64,000 nt of DNA, from NCBI GenBank assembly GCA_963786765.1, contig CAWBAJ010000019.1, positions 186,001 to 250,000 of the forward strand. The letters are read 5' to 3'. Each line of letters opens with the position of its first letter. Positions within the stretch are counted from its first letter, which is position 1. Below the pieces are notes generated by a model. That model saw only the letters and a program-made list of their open reading frames with translations, ran no database searches and was not told where the DNA came from. Shown in pieces: positions 17,499 through 27,136 of this stretch. The translations under genes and the position numbers were made by a program. The stretch comes from DATKNA01 sp963786765 (lineage in GTDB: Bacteria; Actinomycetota; Actinomycetes; Actinomycetales; Kineosporiaceae).

Positions 17499-17539
17499 GA
17501 TCCCTCGCCGTGCGCCTCGTGGTTGGTTACCGTTTCGCA

Positions 17540-17876
17540 ATGGACCCGCCGACCGCTGCCCGCACCCCCGCTGTGGGCCTCCTCCGCGGCGAAGGCGGTC
17601 CGGCTGACCGTATGGGTGCGGGGCACGGTGCAGGGGGTGGGCTTCCGCTGGTGGACGCGGTCGCGGGGGCTCGAGCTCGGTCTCGTGGGCACGGCGAGCA
17701 ACCTGCGCGACGGCCGGGTCGAGGTCGTGGCCGAGGGTCCACGGACGGCGTGCGACAAGCTGCTGGCCTGGCTCCAGGAGCAGCCGTCGACCAAGGCGCG
17801 TCCCGGCGCCGTCACGGGGGTGGAGTATCGCTGGTCGGCGCCCGCCGGCGCCTTCAAGGGCTTCCGGGAGCGGTGA
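17540..17876 (+). CDS. acyP: acylphosphatase (probable 5' frameshift)
   Basis: Small (about 110 residues) enzyme that hydrolyses acyl phosphates. The clear domain reads VRLTVWVRGTVQGVGFRWWT, with the catalytic Arg in RGTVQGVGFR, then GLELGLVGTASNLRDGRVEV with the conserved Asn and DGRVEVVAEG, and ends GAFKGFRER. This frame has no good start close by. The ATG at 17540 (MDPPTAARTPAV) lies one frame off, so I infer an indel around 17580 and use that ATG; a TTG at 17523 in the domain frame is the alternative. Neighbours mutM and smc are typical company for acyP in actinobacteria. Confidence 0.85.
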
Positions 17877-17887
17877 CCGGCAGGGGA

Positions 17888-19268
17888 TCAGATCACCGAC
17901 GGCGTCCCGCCGGTGGCCTCGCAGGCTCGCGTAGATCGCCTTCGTCCGGCGCAGGGACGCCGTGAGCCGGGCGCGCAAGGACGCCGGCGTCGAGGGGTCC
18001 GCCAGCGAGGTCGTCACCGGCAGCACCGTGTACGACCCGATGTCGCAGTACGTCGCGGTGATCGTCACGCGGTCGGCGATCCATCGCCTGCCCTGCCGGA
18101 CCACGTGCACACCCGACGATCGCGCCGTCCTGCGTCTGCGGCGCCAGCCCCACGGCCGGGGACTGGTTGGACGCAGGTTGCCCATGCCGAAGACGACGTA
18201 CTTGTCGCCGAACCGCGCGACGGGCTGCTGCACGTGCACGTGACCACCCAGGATGAGGTCGACGTCCGGTGAGGCCAGCAGCGCCTTCGCCTGGGACAGC
18301 TGGGCCGCGGTGGGAGCCGACCGGAACTCCTGGCCCCAGTGCAGGGAGACGACGACGAAGCGTGGCGCCGGCCGCCCTGGCCCGCCGCGCGTCGGCGAGG
18401 ATCCGGCGCACCGAGGTGCAGGTTGACCGCCCAGGGCGCCCCGGACGGAACGGGCATGCCGTTGGTCCCGTACGGTGTAGGACAGGTGCGCGATCACCGC
18501 GCCCTTGACCCGGTACAGCGCGACGCGCTTCGCCTCGGTCACGGAGCGCGCCGTGCCGGCGTGCCCGAGATGCTCGGCGTCGAGCGCCCGGAGGGTGTCT
18601 CGGACGCCGGTGAGGCCGCGGTCGACCGCATGGTTCGACGCGGTCGAGCAGCCGTCGTACCCGGCCCAGGCGTCGGCGTCGGCGACCTCGTGCGGGGTGT
18701 TGAAGACGGGGTAGTCACTGATGTCGGCGTCGTCGGCGGACAGCGGCGTCTCGACGTGGCAGAGAGCGAGGTCGGCAGCCGCGACGATCGGCCAGGACCT
18801 TGCGGAGGACGGGACGGAAGTCGTAGCGCCTGCCGTGGCCGTTCGCCAGCGCCCGGTCCGCCAATGGTCCGTGGACGAGCAAGTCCCCTGTCGCGACCAG
18901 GGTGAACGCGCCGGATGGGCTCAGCGGATGACGGCGGCGCGGCGGACGGCGGCGCGGCGGACGGCGGCGCGGCGGAGGGCGCCGCGGGACGGCTGGTGGA
19001 CCCGCCGGCGAACTGCGGGCGACGCGCTCGTGGTGAGGCCCGGTGACAGGGCGGCCCAGCGGTCCAGCGAGCGGACCGGAGCGAGCGCGCCGGACGGGCT
19101 CGGGGACGCGGGACGGCGCGGATGCCGGGGGTTCACCGGCGACGCGGACGACGCGGAGGCCGCCGACGCGTCGGCGTCCGTGGTCGGCCCCCCGGCAACC
19201 GACGCCGCGACCGGCACCGCGACCACGGCGAGGAGCACGGCCCAGCCCCGAAGGCGCGCCTGCCTCAC
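17888..19268 (-). CDS. CapA-family metallophosphatase-like secreted protein (frameshifted)
   Basis: Member of the CapA / poly-gamma-glutamate-synthesis-type calcineurin-like fold family; the substrate is unknown. The start at 19268 gives a signal peptide (RLRGWAVLLAVVAVPVAASV) and a Ser/Ala/Pro-rich linker containing a 15-bp DNA repeat (18931-18975). After a frame change come GAFTLVATGDLLVHGPLADR (the GD metal motif) and YDFRPVLRKVLA. Other frames give VTEAKRVALYRVKGAVIAHL, FVVVSLHWGQEFRSAPTAAQ, DLILGGHVHVQQPVARFGDK (the GGHxHxxQP motif), YVVFGMGNL, and SYTVLPVTTSLADPSTPASL near the end. At least three indels; the stop is TGA at 17890-17888 or a few bases beyond. Predicted to act outside the membrane. 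Confidence 0.8.
18931..18975. repeat. three perfect 15-bp tandem repeats in the capA-like linker
   Basis: ACGGCGGCGCGGCGG three times in a row at 18931, 18946 and 18961, followed by a diverged fourth unit. On the minus strand they encode a Pro-Pro-Arg-Arg-Arg repeat between the signal peptide and the phosphatase domain. Slippage-prone sequence, and a likely place for assembly or length errors. Confidence 0.9.
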
Positions 19269-19322
19269 AGACCCAGGATGCCGGAAAGATCCTCTGGGTT
19301 GCCGCAGCCTCGCCGGGCGGCC

Positions 19323-20463
19323 TCAGCCCACCCACTGCCCGGTGGTGAAAGCGATCACGCCGGCCGCGCAGAGCGGGACGGCGAGCGTCAGGTAGGCCGG
19401 CGTGCACCCACCGCCACCGGGCCGCCGCCGCGGCCAGCAGCACCCACAGGGGCCACCACAGCAGCGTCGCCCGAGCGGTCGACGCGTAGAACGAGGAGGT
19501 GGCAAGAGCGGCGAGCTGCCCGCCGACGTACACGGCCTCGCCCCAGCTGCGGCGCAGGAGCAGGACGACGGTCAGGGCGAGGCCCACGGCCATGGCGGCG
19601 ATCTCGGCGGCGAATGACCAGGCGAAGGGGGCGGGCTGGCGCGGGTCCAGCGCGGCGTGCAGGGTCGTCAGCAGCCCCTGCCAGGGGAGGACGAGCAGGC
19701 GGCCGAACTCCTGGGCCTGGACGTGCTGCCACGCCAGCCAGTCGCCGGTGATCGCGTGCAGGTAGACGACGTAGCCCGCGACGGCCGCCCAGGGCAGCAG
19801 CAGCGGGGGCAGGTCCCGCCATCGGCGCTCGTTCCCGTCGCGGGTACTCGTCAGCCACTGCACGAGCAGCGCCGCCCCCAGGAAGAACCCCGTCGCCCGG
19901 ACGGTGCCCGCGAGGCCGCCCAGGACCCCGGCCAGCAGCCAGCGTCGCTGCCGCGCGGCCAGCCAGGCCGGCAGCGCGAACGCCAGGAACAGTGCCTCGG
20001 AGTACCCGGCGGCCAGGAACACCGCGAACGGGGAGACGGCGAGGTAGAGGACGCTGCGGGCCGCCACCAGCTCGCCGTGGTCGGCGGCGGCGAGGCGGGC
20101 GAGTGCCACGGCCGCCACCCCGCCGGCCACCAGGGAGACGAGCAGGCCGGCGACCACCCAGTCCTGGGTGATCGGCCGGACCATCCACAGGGCGCCCGGC
20201 AGACCGGGGAAGAACGCGGCAGTGCCGGTGTCGGGGTAGTCCTGCGGGTACCCCAGGTACCCGAACCGGGCGATCTTGACGAACACGGCGACGTCCCAGC
20301 GGTCCCAGAGTTCGACGAACCCGGGCTGGAGGCCGGCCGTTCCCCTCGCCAGCAGCCACGACCCGGCGACAGCGAGGATCACGACCGACACCCGGGTGAG
20401 CAGCCAGGTGAGGAGCGCATCGCGCACCACCGGGGACGCCGATCGTGCAGGGCGGGCAGGCAC
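19323..20463 (-). CDS. PIG-V-like membrane mannosyltransferase (one 3' frameshift)
   Basis: Polytopic membrane protein of about 380 residues resembling the PIG-V/GT76-like and related lipid-linked-sugar mannosyltransferases. After a basic N-terminus the first membrane helix is WLLTRVSVVILAVAGSWLLA. The first outer loop carries ELWDRWDVAVFVKIARFGY, the D-x-x-x-F/Y-x-x-I-A-x-x-G-Y family motif, then AAFFPGLPGALWMV. At least eight hydrophobic helices follow. A frame change near 19400 gives the end LTLAVPLCAAGVIAFTTGQW. The start GTG at 20463 has an AAGGGAGGG ribosome site 4-6 bases upstream; longer starts are less likely. Divergent from smc. A second protein of the same family lies at 35276-36442. 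Confidence 0.75.
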
Positions 20464-20597
20464 CGACCCTCCCTTCCCGGCTCCGCGGCGGGGAGCCTCG
20501 CCAACCTTAGGGCGACGATCGGACCGGTCCCGCCCTGCCGTGGCCGTACGCTGGCGAGCGGCCCCCGCCACCGACGGCGCCTCGAGGAGCTCGCCAC

Positions 20598-23500
20598 GTG
20601 CATCTGAAGACCCTGACGCTACGAGGCTTCAAGTCGTTCGCGTCGGCAACCACGCTGCGGCTCGAACCCGGCATCACGTGCGTCGTGGGCCGAACGGCTC
20701 CGGCAAGTCGAACGTGGTCGACGCGCTCAGCTGGGTGATGGGCGAGCAGGGCGCGAAGAGCCTGCGCGGCGGCAAGATGGAGGACGTGATCTTCGCCGGC
20801 ACCGCCGGCAGGCCTCCGCTCGGTCGCGCCGAGGTCAGCCTCACGATCGACAACACCGACGGCGCCCTGCCCATCGACTACGCCGAAGTGACGATCAGCC
20901 GCACGATGTTCCGCTCGGGTGGCTCCGAGTACGCGATCAACGGCAGCCCCTGCCGGCTGCTGGACATCTCCGAGCTCCTCTCCGACTCGGGGATCGGCCG
21001 TGAGATGCACGTCATCGTGGGCCAGGGCCAGCTGGACGCCGTCCTGCACGCGAGCCCCGAGGAGCGCCGCGCCTTCATCGAGGAGGCCGCCGGCGTCCTC
21101 AAGCACCGCAAGCGCAAGGAGAAGGCGCTGCGCAAGCTCGATGCGATGCAGGCGAACCTCACCCGGCTCGCCGACCTCACCGCCGAGATCCGCCGCCAGC
21201 TCAAGCCGCTCGGGCGCCAGGCCGAGGTCGCCCGCCGCGCCCAGGTCGTGCAGGCCGACCTTCGCGACGCCCGGGCGCGCCTGCTCGCCGACGACCTCGT
21301 CACGCTGGTCACCACCCTGGAGCAGGAGGTGGCGGACGAGACAGCCCTGCGTGCCCGCCGGGTCGAGGTGGAGGAGCAGCTGGCGGGTGCCCGCCGGCGC
21401 CTGGGGGAGCTGGAGCTGGCCGCCGCGGAGGCGTCGCCACGGCACGCCAGGGCGCAGGAGACGTGGTACCGGCTGTCGAGCCTGCGCGAGCGGGTCCGGG
21501 GCACCGCCTCCCTTGCCGCGGACCGCCGCCGGCTGCTCGCGGACATGACGGAAAGAGCCCCGGAGCGGTTCAGCGGGCGTGATCCCGAGGAGCTCGAGGC
21601 GCAGGCCGCGGCGGTCCGGGAGCAGGAGGAGGCCCTGGCCGAGGCCGTGGCCGCAGCCCGCGACCACCTCGCCGACGTCGTCGACACCCGGTCCGATGCC
21701 GAGCGGGCCGAGGCCGAGGAGGAGCGCCGGCTCGGGGGGCTGCTGCGTGCCGCCGCGGACCGGCGGGAGGGACTGGCCCGGCTCGCCGGGCAGGTCGCGG
21801 CCCGCCGTAGCCGGGTCGAGGCCGGCCAGGAGCAGGTCGACCGCCTCGTCGCCCAGATCGGCGAGGCGCAGGAGCGTGCGGCGGTCGCGCGGGCCGAGTT
21901 CGAGGCGCTGGAGTCGCAGGTCGAGGGCGCGGAGGCCGGTGAGGAGGGCCTGGACGCCGAGCACGAGGCCGCTGCGGCTGACCTGGCCCAGGTCGAGGAG
22001 GAGCTGGCGGACGCCGCCCGCGCCGAGCGCGACGCCGAGCAGGAGCGGGCCACCTGGGCCGCCCGGCGGGAGGCCCTCGAGCTGGGGCTCAAGCGCCGGG
22101 ACGGCGGCGGCGCCCTGCTCGCCGCGGGGGAGCAGCTCTCGGGCCTGCTCGGCTCGGTCGCGGCCCTGCTCACGGTGCAGCCTGGCCACGAGAACGCCGT
22201 CGCAGCCGCGCTCGGGGTGGCCGCCGACGCCGTCGCCGTCGAGTCGCCGTCCACCGCCGTGGCTGCCCTGCGCCTGCTGAAGGCGGACGACGGCGGCCAG
22301 GCGAGCGTCGTCGTCGCAGGTGCCCCCGCCCGGGCCCTGCTCGCGGACCCCGCCGGGCCGCCGCCCGCGCCGGGCGCCCGATGGGCCCGCTCGCTCGTCC
22401 GGGTCCCCGTGGCGCTCGCCACCACCCTCGACCGGTTGCTGGACGGCGTCGCCGTCGTCCCCGATCTCGACAGCGCAGCGGAGCTCGTGGCCGCGCAGCC
22501 CGCTCTCACCGCGGTCACCCTCGAGGGTGACGTCGTCGCGGCGGGGCTCGTCCGCGGCGGATCCGCCTCTGCGCCCTCGCTGCTGGAGGTGCAGGCGGCG
22601 GTCGACGAGGCCGAGGACACGATGGCAGCGGCCTCGCGGCGGGCCGGGCAGGCGCGGGCCAGGGTGGAGGCAGCCCGTCAGCGCCGCGCCGCGTGCGAGC
22701 AGCGGGTCGAGGCCGCGCTGGAACGGCTGCACGACTCCGACGCCAGGTTGGCCGCGGTGGGGGAACAGCTGGGGCAGCTCGGTTCGGCGGCGCGCGCCGC
22801 GGAGGCCGAGGCGGGCCGGCTGCGCACGGCACTGGGCGTCGCGCAGTCCTCCCTCGGCGACGACCGGGCGGCGCTGGCGGAGCTCGTCGAGCGACTCGAG
22901 GCGGCCCAGGAGCAGGACGGCGACGACGAGGAGCCCTCGACCGAGCTGCGGGACCGCCTCGCGGCGCAGGCGACGCAGGCGCGAGCGGCGGAGATGGAGG
23001 CGCGGCTCGCGCTGCGGACGGCTGAGGAGCGGGCCCGCGCCCTGGCCGGCCGGGCCGAGCAGCTCGAGCGGGCTGCCGAGACCGAACGCACGGAGCGGGC
23101 CCGCGCGGTCGCCCGCGAGCAGCGGCGGGCACGCCAGATCGAGACCGCCCGCGCGGTCCTCACCGGCGCGCAGTACGCATTGGCCGTGCTCGAGGAGGCG
23201 CTGGCCGAGGCCGAGCAGGCGCGGGCAACGGCCGACGCCGAACGGGTGGAACGCGAGCGCGAGCTCAGCCAGGTGCGCACGGGCGTTCAGGAACTCGTCG
23301 AGGAGCAGGCCCGGCTCACCGACGTCGTCCACCGCGACGAGATCGCGCGCGCGGAGCAGCGGATGCGGATCGACGCGCTGAAGGCGCGCAGCATCGAGGA
23401 GCTGGGCCTCGACCCGGAGGGGCTGGTCGCCGACTACGGGCCGGACCAGCCCGTCCCGCCTTCGCCGCCGGCACCCGGCGAGCCCGAGGAGGATGCGGAC

Positions 23501-24181
23501 CAGCCGCCGCGTCCGTTCGTCCGGGCGGAGCAGGAGAAGCGGCTGCGCGCCGCCGAGCGGGCCCTCGCGCTGCTCGGCACGGTCAACCCGCTCGCCCTGG
23601 AGGAGTTCGCCGCGCTCGAGGAGCGGCACCGCTTCCTCACCGCCCAGCTGGAGGACCTGCGCGCATCCCGCCGCGACCTCCTCGACATCGTGAAGGAGGT
23701 CGACGAGCGGGTCGAGCAGCTGTTCACGGAGGCGTTCCAGGACACGGCACGCGAGTTCGAAGGGGTGTTCGCACGGCTGTTCCCCGGGGGCGAGGGCCGG
23801 CTCGTGCTCACCGACCCGTCCGACATGCTCTCCACCGGCCTGGACGTCGAGGCGCGCCCGCCGGGGAAGAAGGTGAAGCGGCTGTCGCTGCTGTCCGGCG
23901 GTGAGCGGTCGCTCACGGCCGTCGCTCTGCTCGTGGCCATCTTCAAGGCCCGGCCGAGCCCGTTCTACGTGATGGACGAGGTCGAGGCCGCTCTCGACGA
24001 CACCAATCTCGGCCGGCTGATCACACTCTTCGAGGACCTGCGCCGCACCAGCCAGCTGATCGTCATCACGCACCAGAAGCGCACGATGGAGATCGCGGAC
24101 GCTCTCTACGGCGTCACGATGCGAGGGGACGGCGTGACGACCGTCATATCGCAGCGGATCCGCGAGGAGCAGCCCGCCTGA
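20598..24181 (+). CDS. smc: chromosome segregation ATPase SMC (one frameshift in Walker A)
   Basis: Structural-maintenance-of-chromosomes ATPase, about 1194 residues, normal for the family. The GTG at 20598 gives HLKTLTLRGFKSFASATTLR. The frame breaks at 20690, where one C is missing from GGCCC; restoring it gives the Walker A box GPNGSGKSNVVDALSWVMGE. A long charged coiled coil (~170-500) follows. The hinge around residues 510-650 has LLGSVAALLTVQPGHENAVA and ALGVAADAVAVES. A second coil comes next, and the C-terminal head has the signature LSLLSGGERSLTAVALLVAI and Walker B FYVMDEVEAALDD, then QLIVITHQKRTMEIADALYG. It loads on DNA with ScpAB (not in this window) and organises the nucleoid. 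Otherwise intact over 3.5 kb. Confidence 0.97.
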
Positions 24182-24212
24182 GCATTTGCCGTTACCGCCG
24201 GATGTTGGCACC

Positions 24213-24389
24213 GTGGGGCGAGTGTTATGGGCCGTGCTCTTCGTCGTCGTCCTCGTCGTCCTCGCCGCTGCCGTGGTGGTCACGGTCGCCCTGCCCCATC
24301 TGAGGTCCGGCAGGCAGGTGCTCACGCCCGAGGGGGAACGGGTCGTCCGCGAGGCCCGCGCCCGGTTGACGAACACGCCGCAGCGCTAG
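24213..24389 (+). CDS. small single-pass membrane protein
   Basis: A 58-residue protein from GTG 24213: a very short N-terminus, a strongly hydrophobic stretch (VLWAVLFVVVLVVLAAAVVV, residues 4-23), then the polar tail LTPEGERVVREARARLTNTP. It lies 31 bases after smc and converges with the ABC permease gene (overlap of 4 bases). No family recognised. The hydrophobic run and the good codon pattern support a real gene, but a chance frame cannot be excluded. Confidence 0.5.
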   Translation: MGRVLWAVLFVVVLVVLAAAVVVTVALPHLRSGRQVLTPEGERVVREARARLTNTPQR

Positions 24390-25171
24390 GCGGACGCGCC
24401 GGAGTAGTGGCGAAGCCCGATCCGCCAGAGCAGGCGGGTCAGGACGACCAGCAGGGCCGCCAGCCCCGCCGCGGCCAGCACCGCGACCGGACCGAGCTGA
24501 TGTGTCAGCGCCTGCGCCGGCACCGTGACCGCGAACGCCAGGGGCACGAGGAACGTGAACGTGACCCGCAGCCAGCCGGGATAGATGGTCACGGGCCAGC
24601 GTCCGGCCTGGTAGAGCCCGTCGAAGAGCTCGACGAGCACGTCCATGCGCACCGCCCAGAAGCCTGTCACGGTCACCGCCAGCCAGGCGCAGTAGATCAT
24701 CACGGTGCCGAGTACGAGGGTGAGCGCGAAGAGCGCCACGTCGAGCGGCCCCGCGCCGCCCACCCGGACGGCGCCCACGAACACCAGGACGCTCCCGACG
24801 GCCACGTCGGCGAGGTGCCACACCTGCAGCTCCCGGGTGCTGACGAGCCACTGCGCGTCCATCGGCTTGGTCAGGGCGAAGTCGAGGGTGCCCTGCCTGA
24901 TGTCCTCGAGCAGCCTCGTCATGTTCGGCTGCACCGCCGTCTGGATCACGCCGCCGAGCAGAACGTGAACGCCCAGCACGACGAGCAGCTCGTCGCGGGA
25001 CCAGCCGGCGAGCTCGGGCGTGTACCCGAACACCAGCGCGAGCACCGCCAGCGCCGTGCCCGCCGCGACCAGCGACTGCACCAGTTGCAGGTAGAAGTTG
25101 ACGCGGTACTGCAGCTCGTGCAGCACGGCGACCCGCAGGAAGGTGCCGGCCGTCCGCAGCGCGCGTCCCAC
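24386..25171 (-). CDS. ABC-2 type (DUF990-like) transporter permease
   Basis: A 261-residue integral membrane protein with about six helices. LHELQYRVNFYLQLVQSLVA near the start, and DIRQGTLDFALTKPMDAQWL in the cytosolic segment, match the paired ABC-2 permeases (COG3694/COG4587 group) that accompany an ABC ATPase. Last of three genes on the minus strand: ATPase, permease, permease, with one base between the two permease genes. The substrate is unknown; relatives have been tied to drug or lipid export. Intact. Confidence 0.85.
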   Translation of the reverse strand: MGRALRTAGTFLRVAVLHELQYRVNFYLQLVQSLVAAGTALAVLALVFGYTPELAGWSRDELLVVLGVHVLLGGVIQTAVQPNMTRLLEDIRQGTLDFALTKPMDAQWLVSTRELQVWHLADVAVGSVLVFVGAVRVGGAGPLDVALFALTLVLGTVMIYCAWLAVTVTGFWAVRMDVLVELFDGLYQAGRWPVTIYPGWLRVTFTFLVPLAFAVTVPAQALTHQLGPVAVLAAAGLAALLVVLTRLLWRIGLRHYSGASA

Positions 25172-25172
25172 C

Positions 25173-26045
25173 TCAGCCGCCCACCGCGGCGTAGCGACGC
25201 ACCGCCCGGGGCCACACCAGGCGCAGCCCGGCCCAGCTGATCAGCACCCAGAGGAGCTGGACGCCGAGGCCGCGGGCCAGCGCCGGACCGTCGAGGTTCC
25301 CGGCGAGGGTGTCGATGGGGAAGCCGAACGTCGAGGGGAAGGGTGTCAGTGCGCCGACGCTCTGGGCCCAGTCCGGCAGCAGGGTCAGCGGCACGAGCCG
25401 GCCCGACAGCAGCAGCTCCAGGGTGAAGAACAGCTCGAACGGCGCGGAGACCCTTGTCGTCCAGAAGGTCGTCATCCCGAGCAGCCACAGCACCAGGGAG
25501 CGAATGAGGTAGGCGCCCCAGATCGCGACGACGAACGCGCCGGCCCGCGCCCAGGTCAGCGAGAAGGTGGGGTGGAAGACCAGTGAGAGCAGCGCGGCGA
25601 TCGGCAGCCACAGCACGATCACGACCACCTTCCACCCGGCGAAGTACGCCAGGTCGAAGTGCAGAGGGTGCATCGGCCGCAGCAGGAGAGCGGACAGGTG
25701 TCCCTCGCGGATCCGCTCCTCCCACCCGAACGGCGTGAAGACGATGTTCATGTTCCGGACGAGGGTCCAGACGATGTAGTACGCCACGAAGTCGCCGCGG
25801 GTGACGCCGCCGACCGAGCCGCCCTGCGCACTCGCGACCGTCGTCCAGACGACCAGGTACACGACGGGCTCGACGATCATGCCGATCATGTAGGCGTAGT
25901 TGGCAGCGCGGTACTGGAACTGCTCGGTGATCGCCGTCCGCGCGGTGGTCAGGTAGAAGTCGAGCAGGTGGCGGGGCCCGCGCCGGCCCGGACCGTCCCA
26001 CGGCACCGTGTTGGTGGGCGCCGCGGTCATCGGCGGCGTGGTCAC
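25173..26045 (-). CDS. ABC-2 type transporter permease
   Basis: A 290-residue permease, partner of the previous protein. The N-terminal cytosolic segment is followed by TARTAITEQFQYRAANYAYM and EPVVYLVVWTTVAS, then ERIREGHLSALLLRPMHPLH, the coupling-helix-like segment shared by this subfamily, and further helices (VVVIVLWLPIAALLSLVF). The GTG start at 26045 overlaps the ATPase stop (GTGA), showing translational coupling. Together the two permeases would form a heterodimeric membrane pore driven by the upstream ATPase. Confidence 0.85.
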   Translation of the reverse strand: MTTPPMTAAPTNTVPWDGPGRRGPRHLLDFYLTTARTAITEQFQYRAANYAYMIGMIVEPVVYLVVWTTVASAQGGSVGGVTRGDFVAYYIVWTLVRNMNIVFTPFGWEERIREGHLSALLLRPMHPLHFDLAYFAGWKVVVIVLWLPIAALLSLVFHPTFSLTWARAGAFVVAIWGAYLIRSLVLWLLGMTTFWTTRVSAPFELFFTLELLLSGRLVPLTLLPDWAQSVGALTPFPSTFGFPIDTLAGNLDGPALARGLGVQLLWVLISWAGLRLVWPRAVRRYAAVGG

Positions 26046-27091
26046 GGAGCGACCCCGCCGGCGAAGGCGCGCTCGATGACGTCCTCGATGGACGGGTCCT
26101 CGATCGTCAGGTCGTCGACCCGGTGCTCCGTGAGGATCCGCCCCGCCACGGCGGACGTCCGCTCCCGCTCGACCAGCAGCACGATCCGGCCGCCCTCGGC
26201 CTGCACGACCTCCCCGTACCCCGACATCTGGGCGGACAACTGATCAGGGGCGTCGGCAACCGGATCGGCCAGCGTGACCGTGACCGTCTGCCGCGCCCGG
26301 AACCGGTCGGCGAGTGCCCGCAGCGAGCCGTCGAAGAGCAGCCGGCCGGTGTCGATCAGCAGGACGCGGGAGCACAGCGCCTCGACGTCGGCCATGTAAT
26401 GGCTGGTCAGGAGGACCGTGGCGCCCCGGCGCCGGTTGTACTCCGCGAGGAACGTGCGGATCCGGCGCTGCATGACGAGGTCGAGGCCGAGGGTGGGCTC
26501 GTCGAGGAACAGCACCTGCGGCTGGTGCAGCAGCGCCCCGACGATCTCGGCCTTCATCCGCTCGCCCAGGGAGAGCGTCCGGACTGGCTTGCGGACGAGG
26601 TCGCCGATCCCGAGCAGCTCGACGAGGTCGTCCCGGTCGCGGCGGAACGAGGCCGGGGGCAGGCGGTAGATCGACCGGTTCATCTCGTAGGAGTCCAGCG
26701 CGGGCAGGTCCCATTGCAGCTGGTTCCGGTTGCCCATCACGAGCGTGATCCGGGCCAGGAAGGCGGCCTCGCGCCGCCAGGGCACCGCGCCCAGCACCAG
26801 CGCCTCGCCTGCTGTGGGGTGGAGCAGCCCGGTGAGCATCTTGAGCGTCGTGGTCTTGCCCGCGCCGTTCGGGCCGAGGAAGCCCACGACCTCCCCGGGC
26901 TCGACCCGGAACGAGACGCCGTCGACCGCGGTCACCTCCCGGGTGCGCCGCCGGCCCAGACCGCGCAGTGCCGCGACGAGGCCGGCGTCGCGCTCGGCCA
27001 CCTGGAAGGTCCGCCGCAGCCGGCGGACGTCCACGTCCGCCGCCCCGACCCTGGTGCCCGTCGTCACCCGCCGGACGCTACCGGCAGGCAC
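26042..27091 (-). CDS. ABC transporter ATP-binding protein
   Basis: ATPase of the exporter encoded with the two downstream permeases. About 349 residues from GTG 27091; a second GTG at 27067 (TTGTRVGAADVDVRRL) is an equally good start. Motifs: Walker A GFLGPNGAGKTTTLKMLTG (~residue 73), Q-loop region LVMGNRNQLQWDLP, signature TLSLGERMKAEIVGALL, Walker B VLFLDEPTLGLDLVMQRRI, and the switch His in LLTSHYMADVEAL. The roughly 70-residue C-terminal extension (VTVTLADPVADAPDQLSAQM onward) is typical of this COG4586-like group. First gene of a minus-strand operon; the promoter would lie in the 45-70 bases shared with divergent ftsY. Confidence 0.92.
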   Translation of the reverse strand: MPAGSVRRVTTGTRVGAADVDVRRLRRTFQVAERDAGLVAALRGLGRRRTREVTAVDGVSFRVEPGEVVGFLGPNGAGKTTTLKMLTGLLHPTAGEALVLGAVPWRREAAFLARITLVMGNRNQLQWDLPALDSYEMNRSIYRLPPASFRRDRDDLVELLGIGDLVRKPVRTLSLGERMKAEIVGALLHQPQVLFLDEPTLGLDLVMQRRIRTFLAEYNRRRGATVLLTSHYMADVEALCSRVLLIDTGRLLFDGSLRALADRFRARQTVTVTLADPVADAPDQLSAQMSGYGEVVQAEGGRIVLLVERERTSAVAGRILTEHRVDDLTIEDPSIEDVIERAFAGGVAP

Positions 27092-27136
27092 CGACCCGGT
27101 TCCCGTGGATTACCAGCCAGCCGACAGAATCGTCCG

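Noticed and set aside
20507..24376. Very long minus-strand open frame opposite smc
   Set aside because: Mirror of the high-GC codon pattern of smc; composition Leu/Arg/Gly-rich with no domain, while the plus frame has every SMC motif.
24227..25240. Plus-strand frames across the ABC permease genes
   Set aside because: Low-complexity His/Arg/Gln-rich translations without motifs, antisense to clear membrane proteins.
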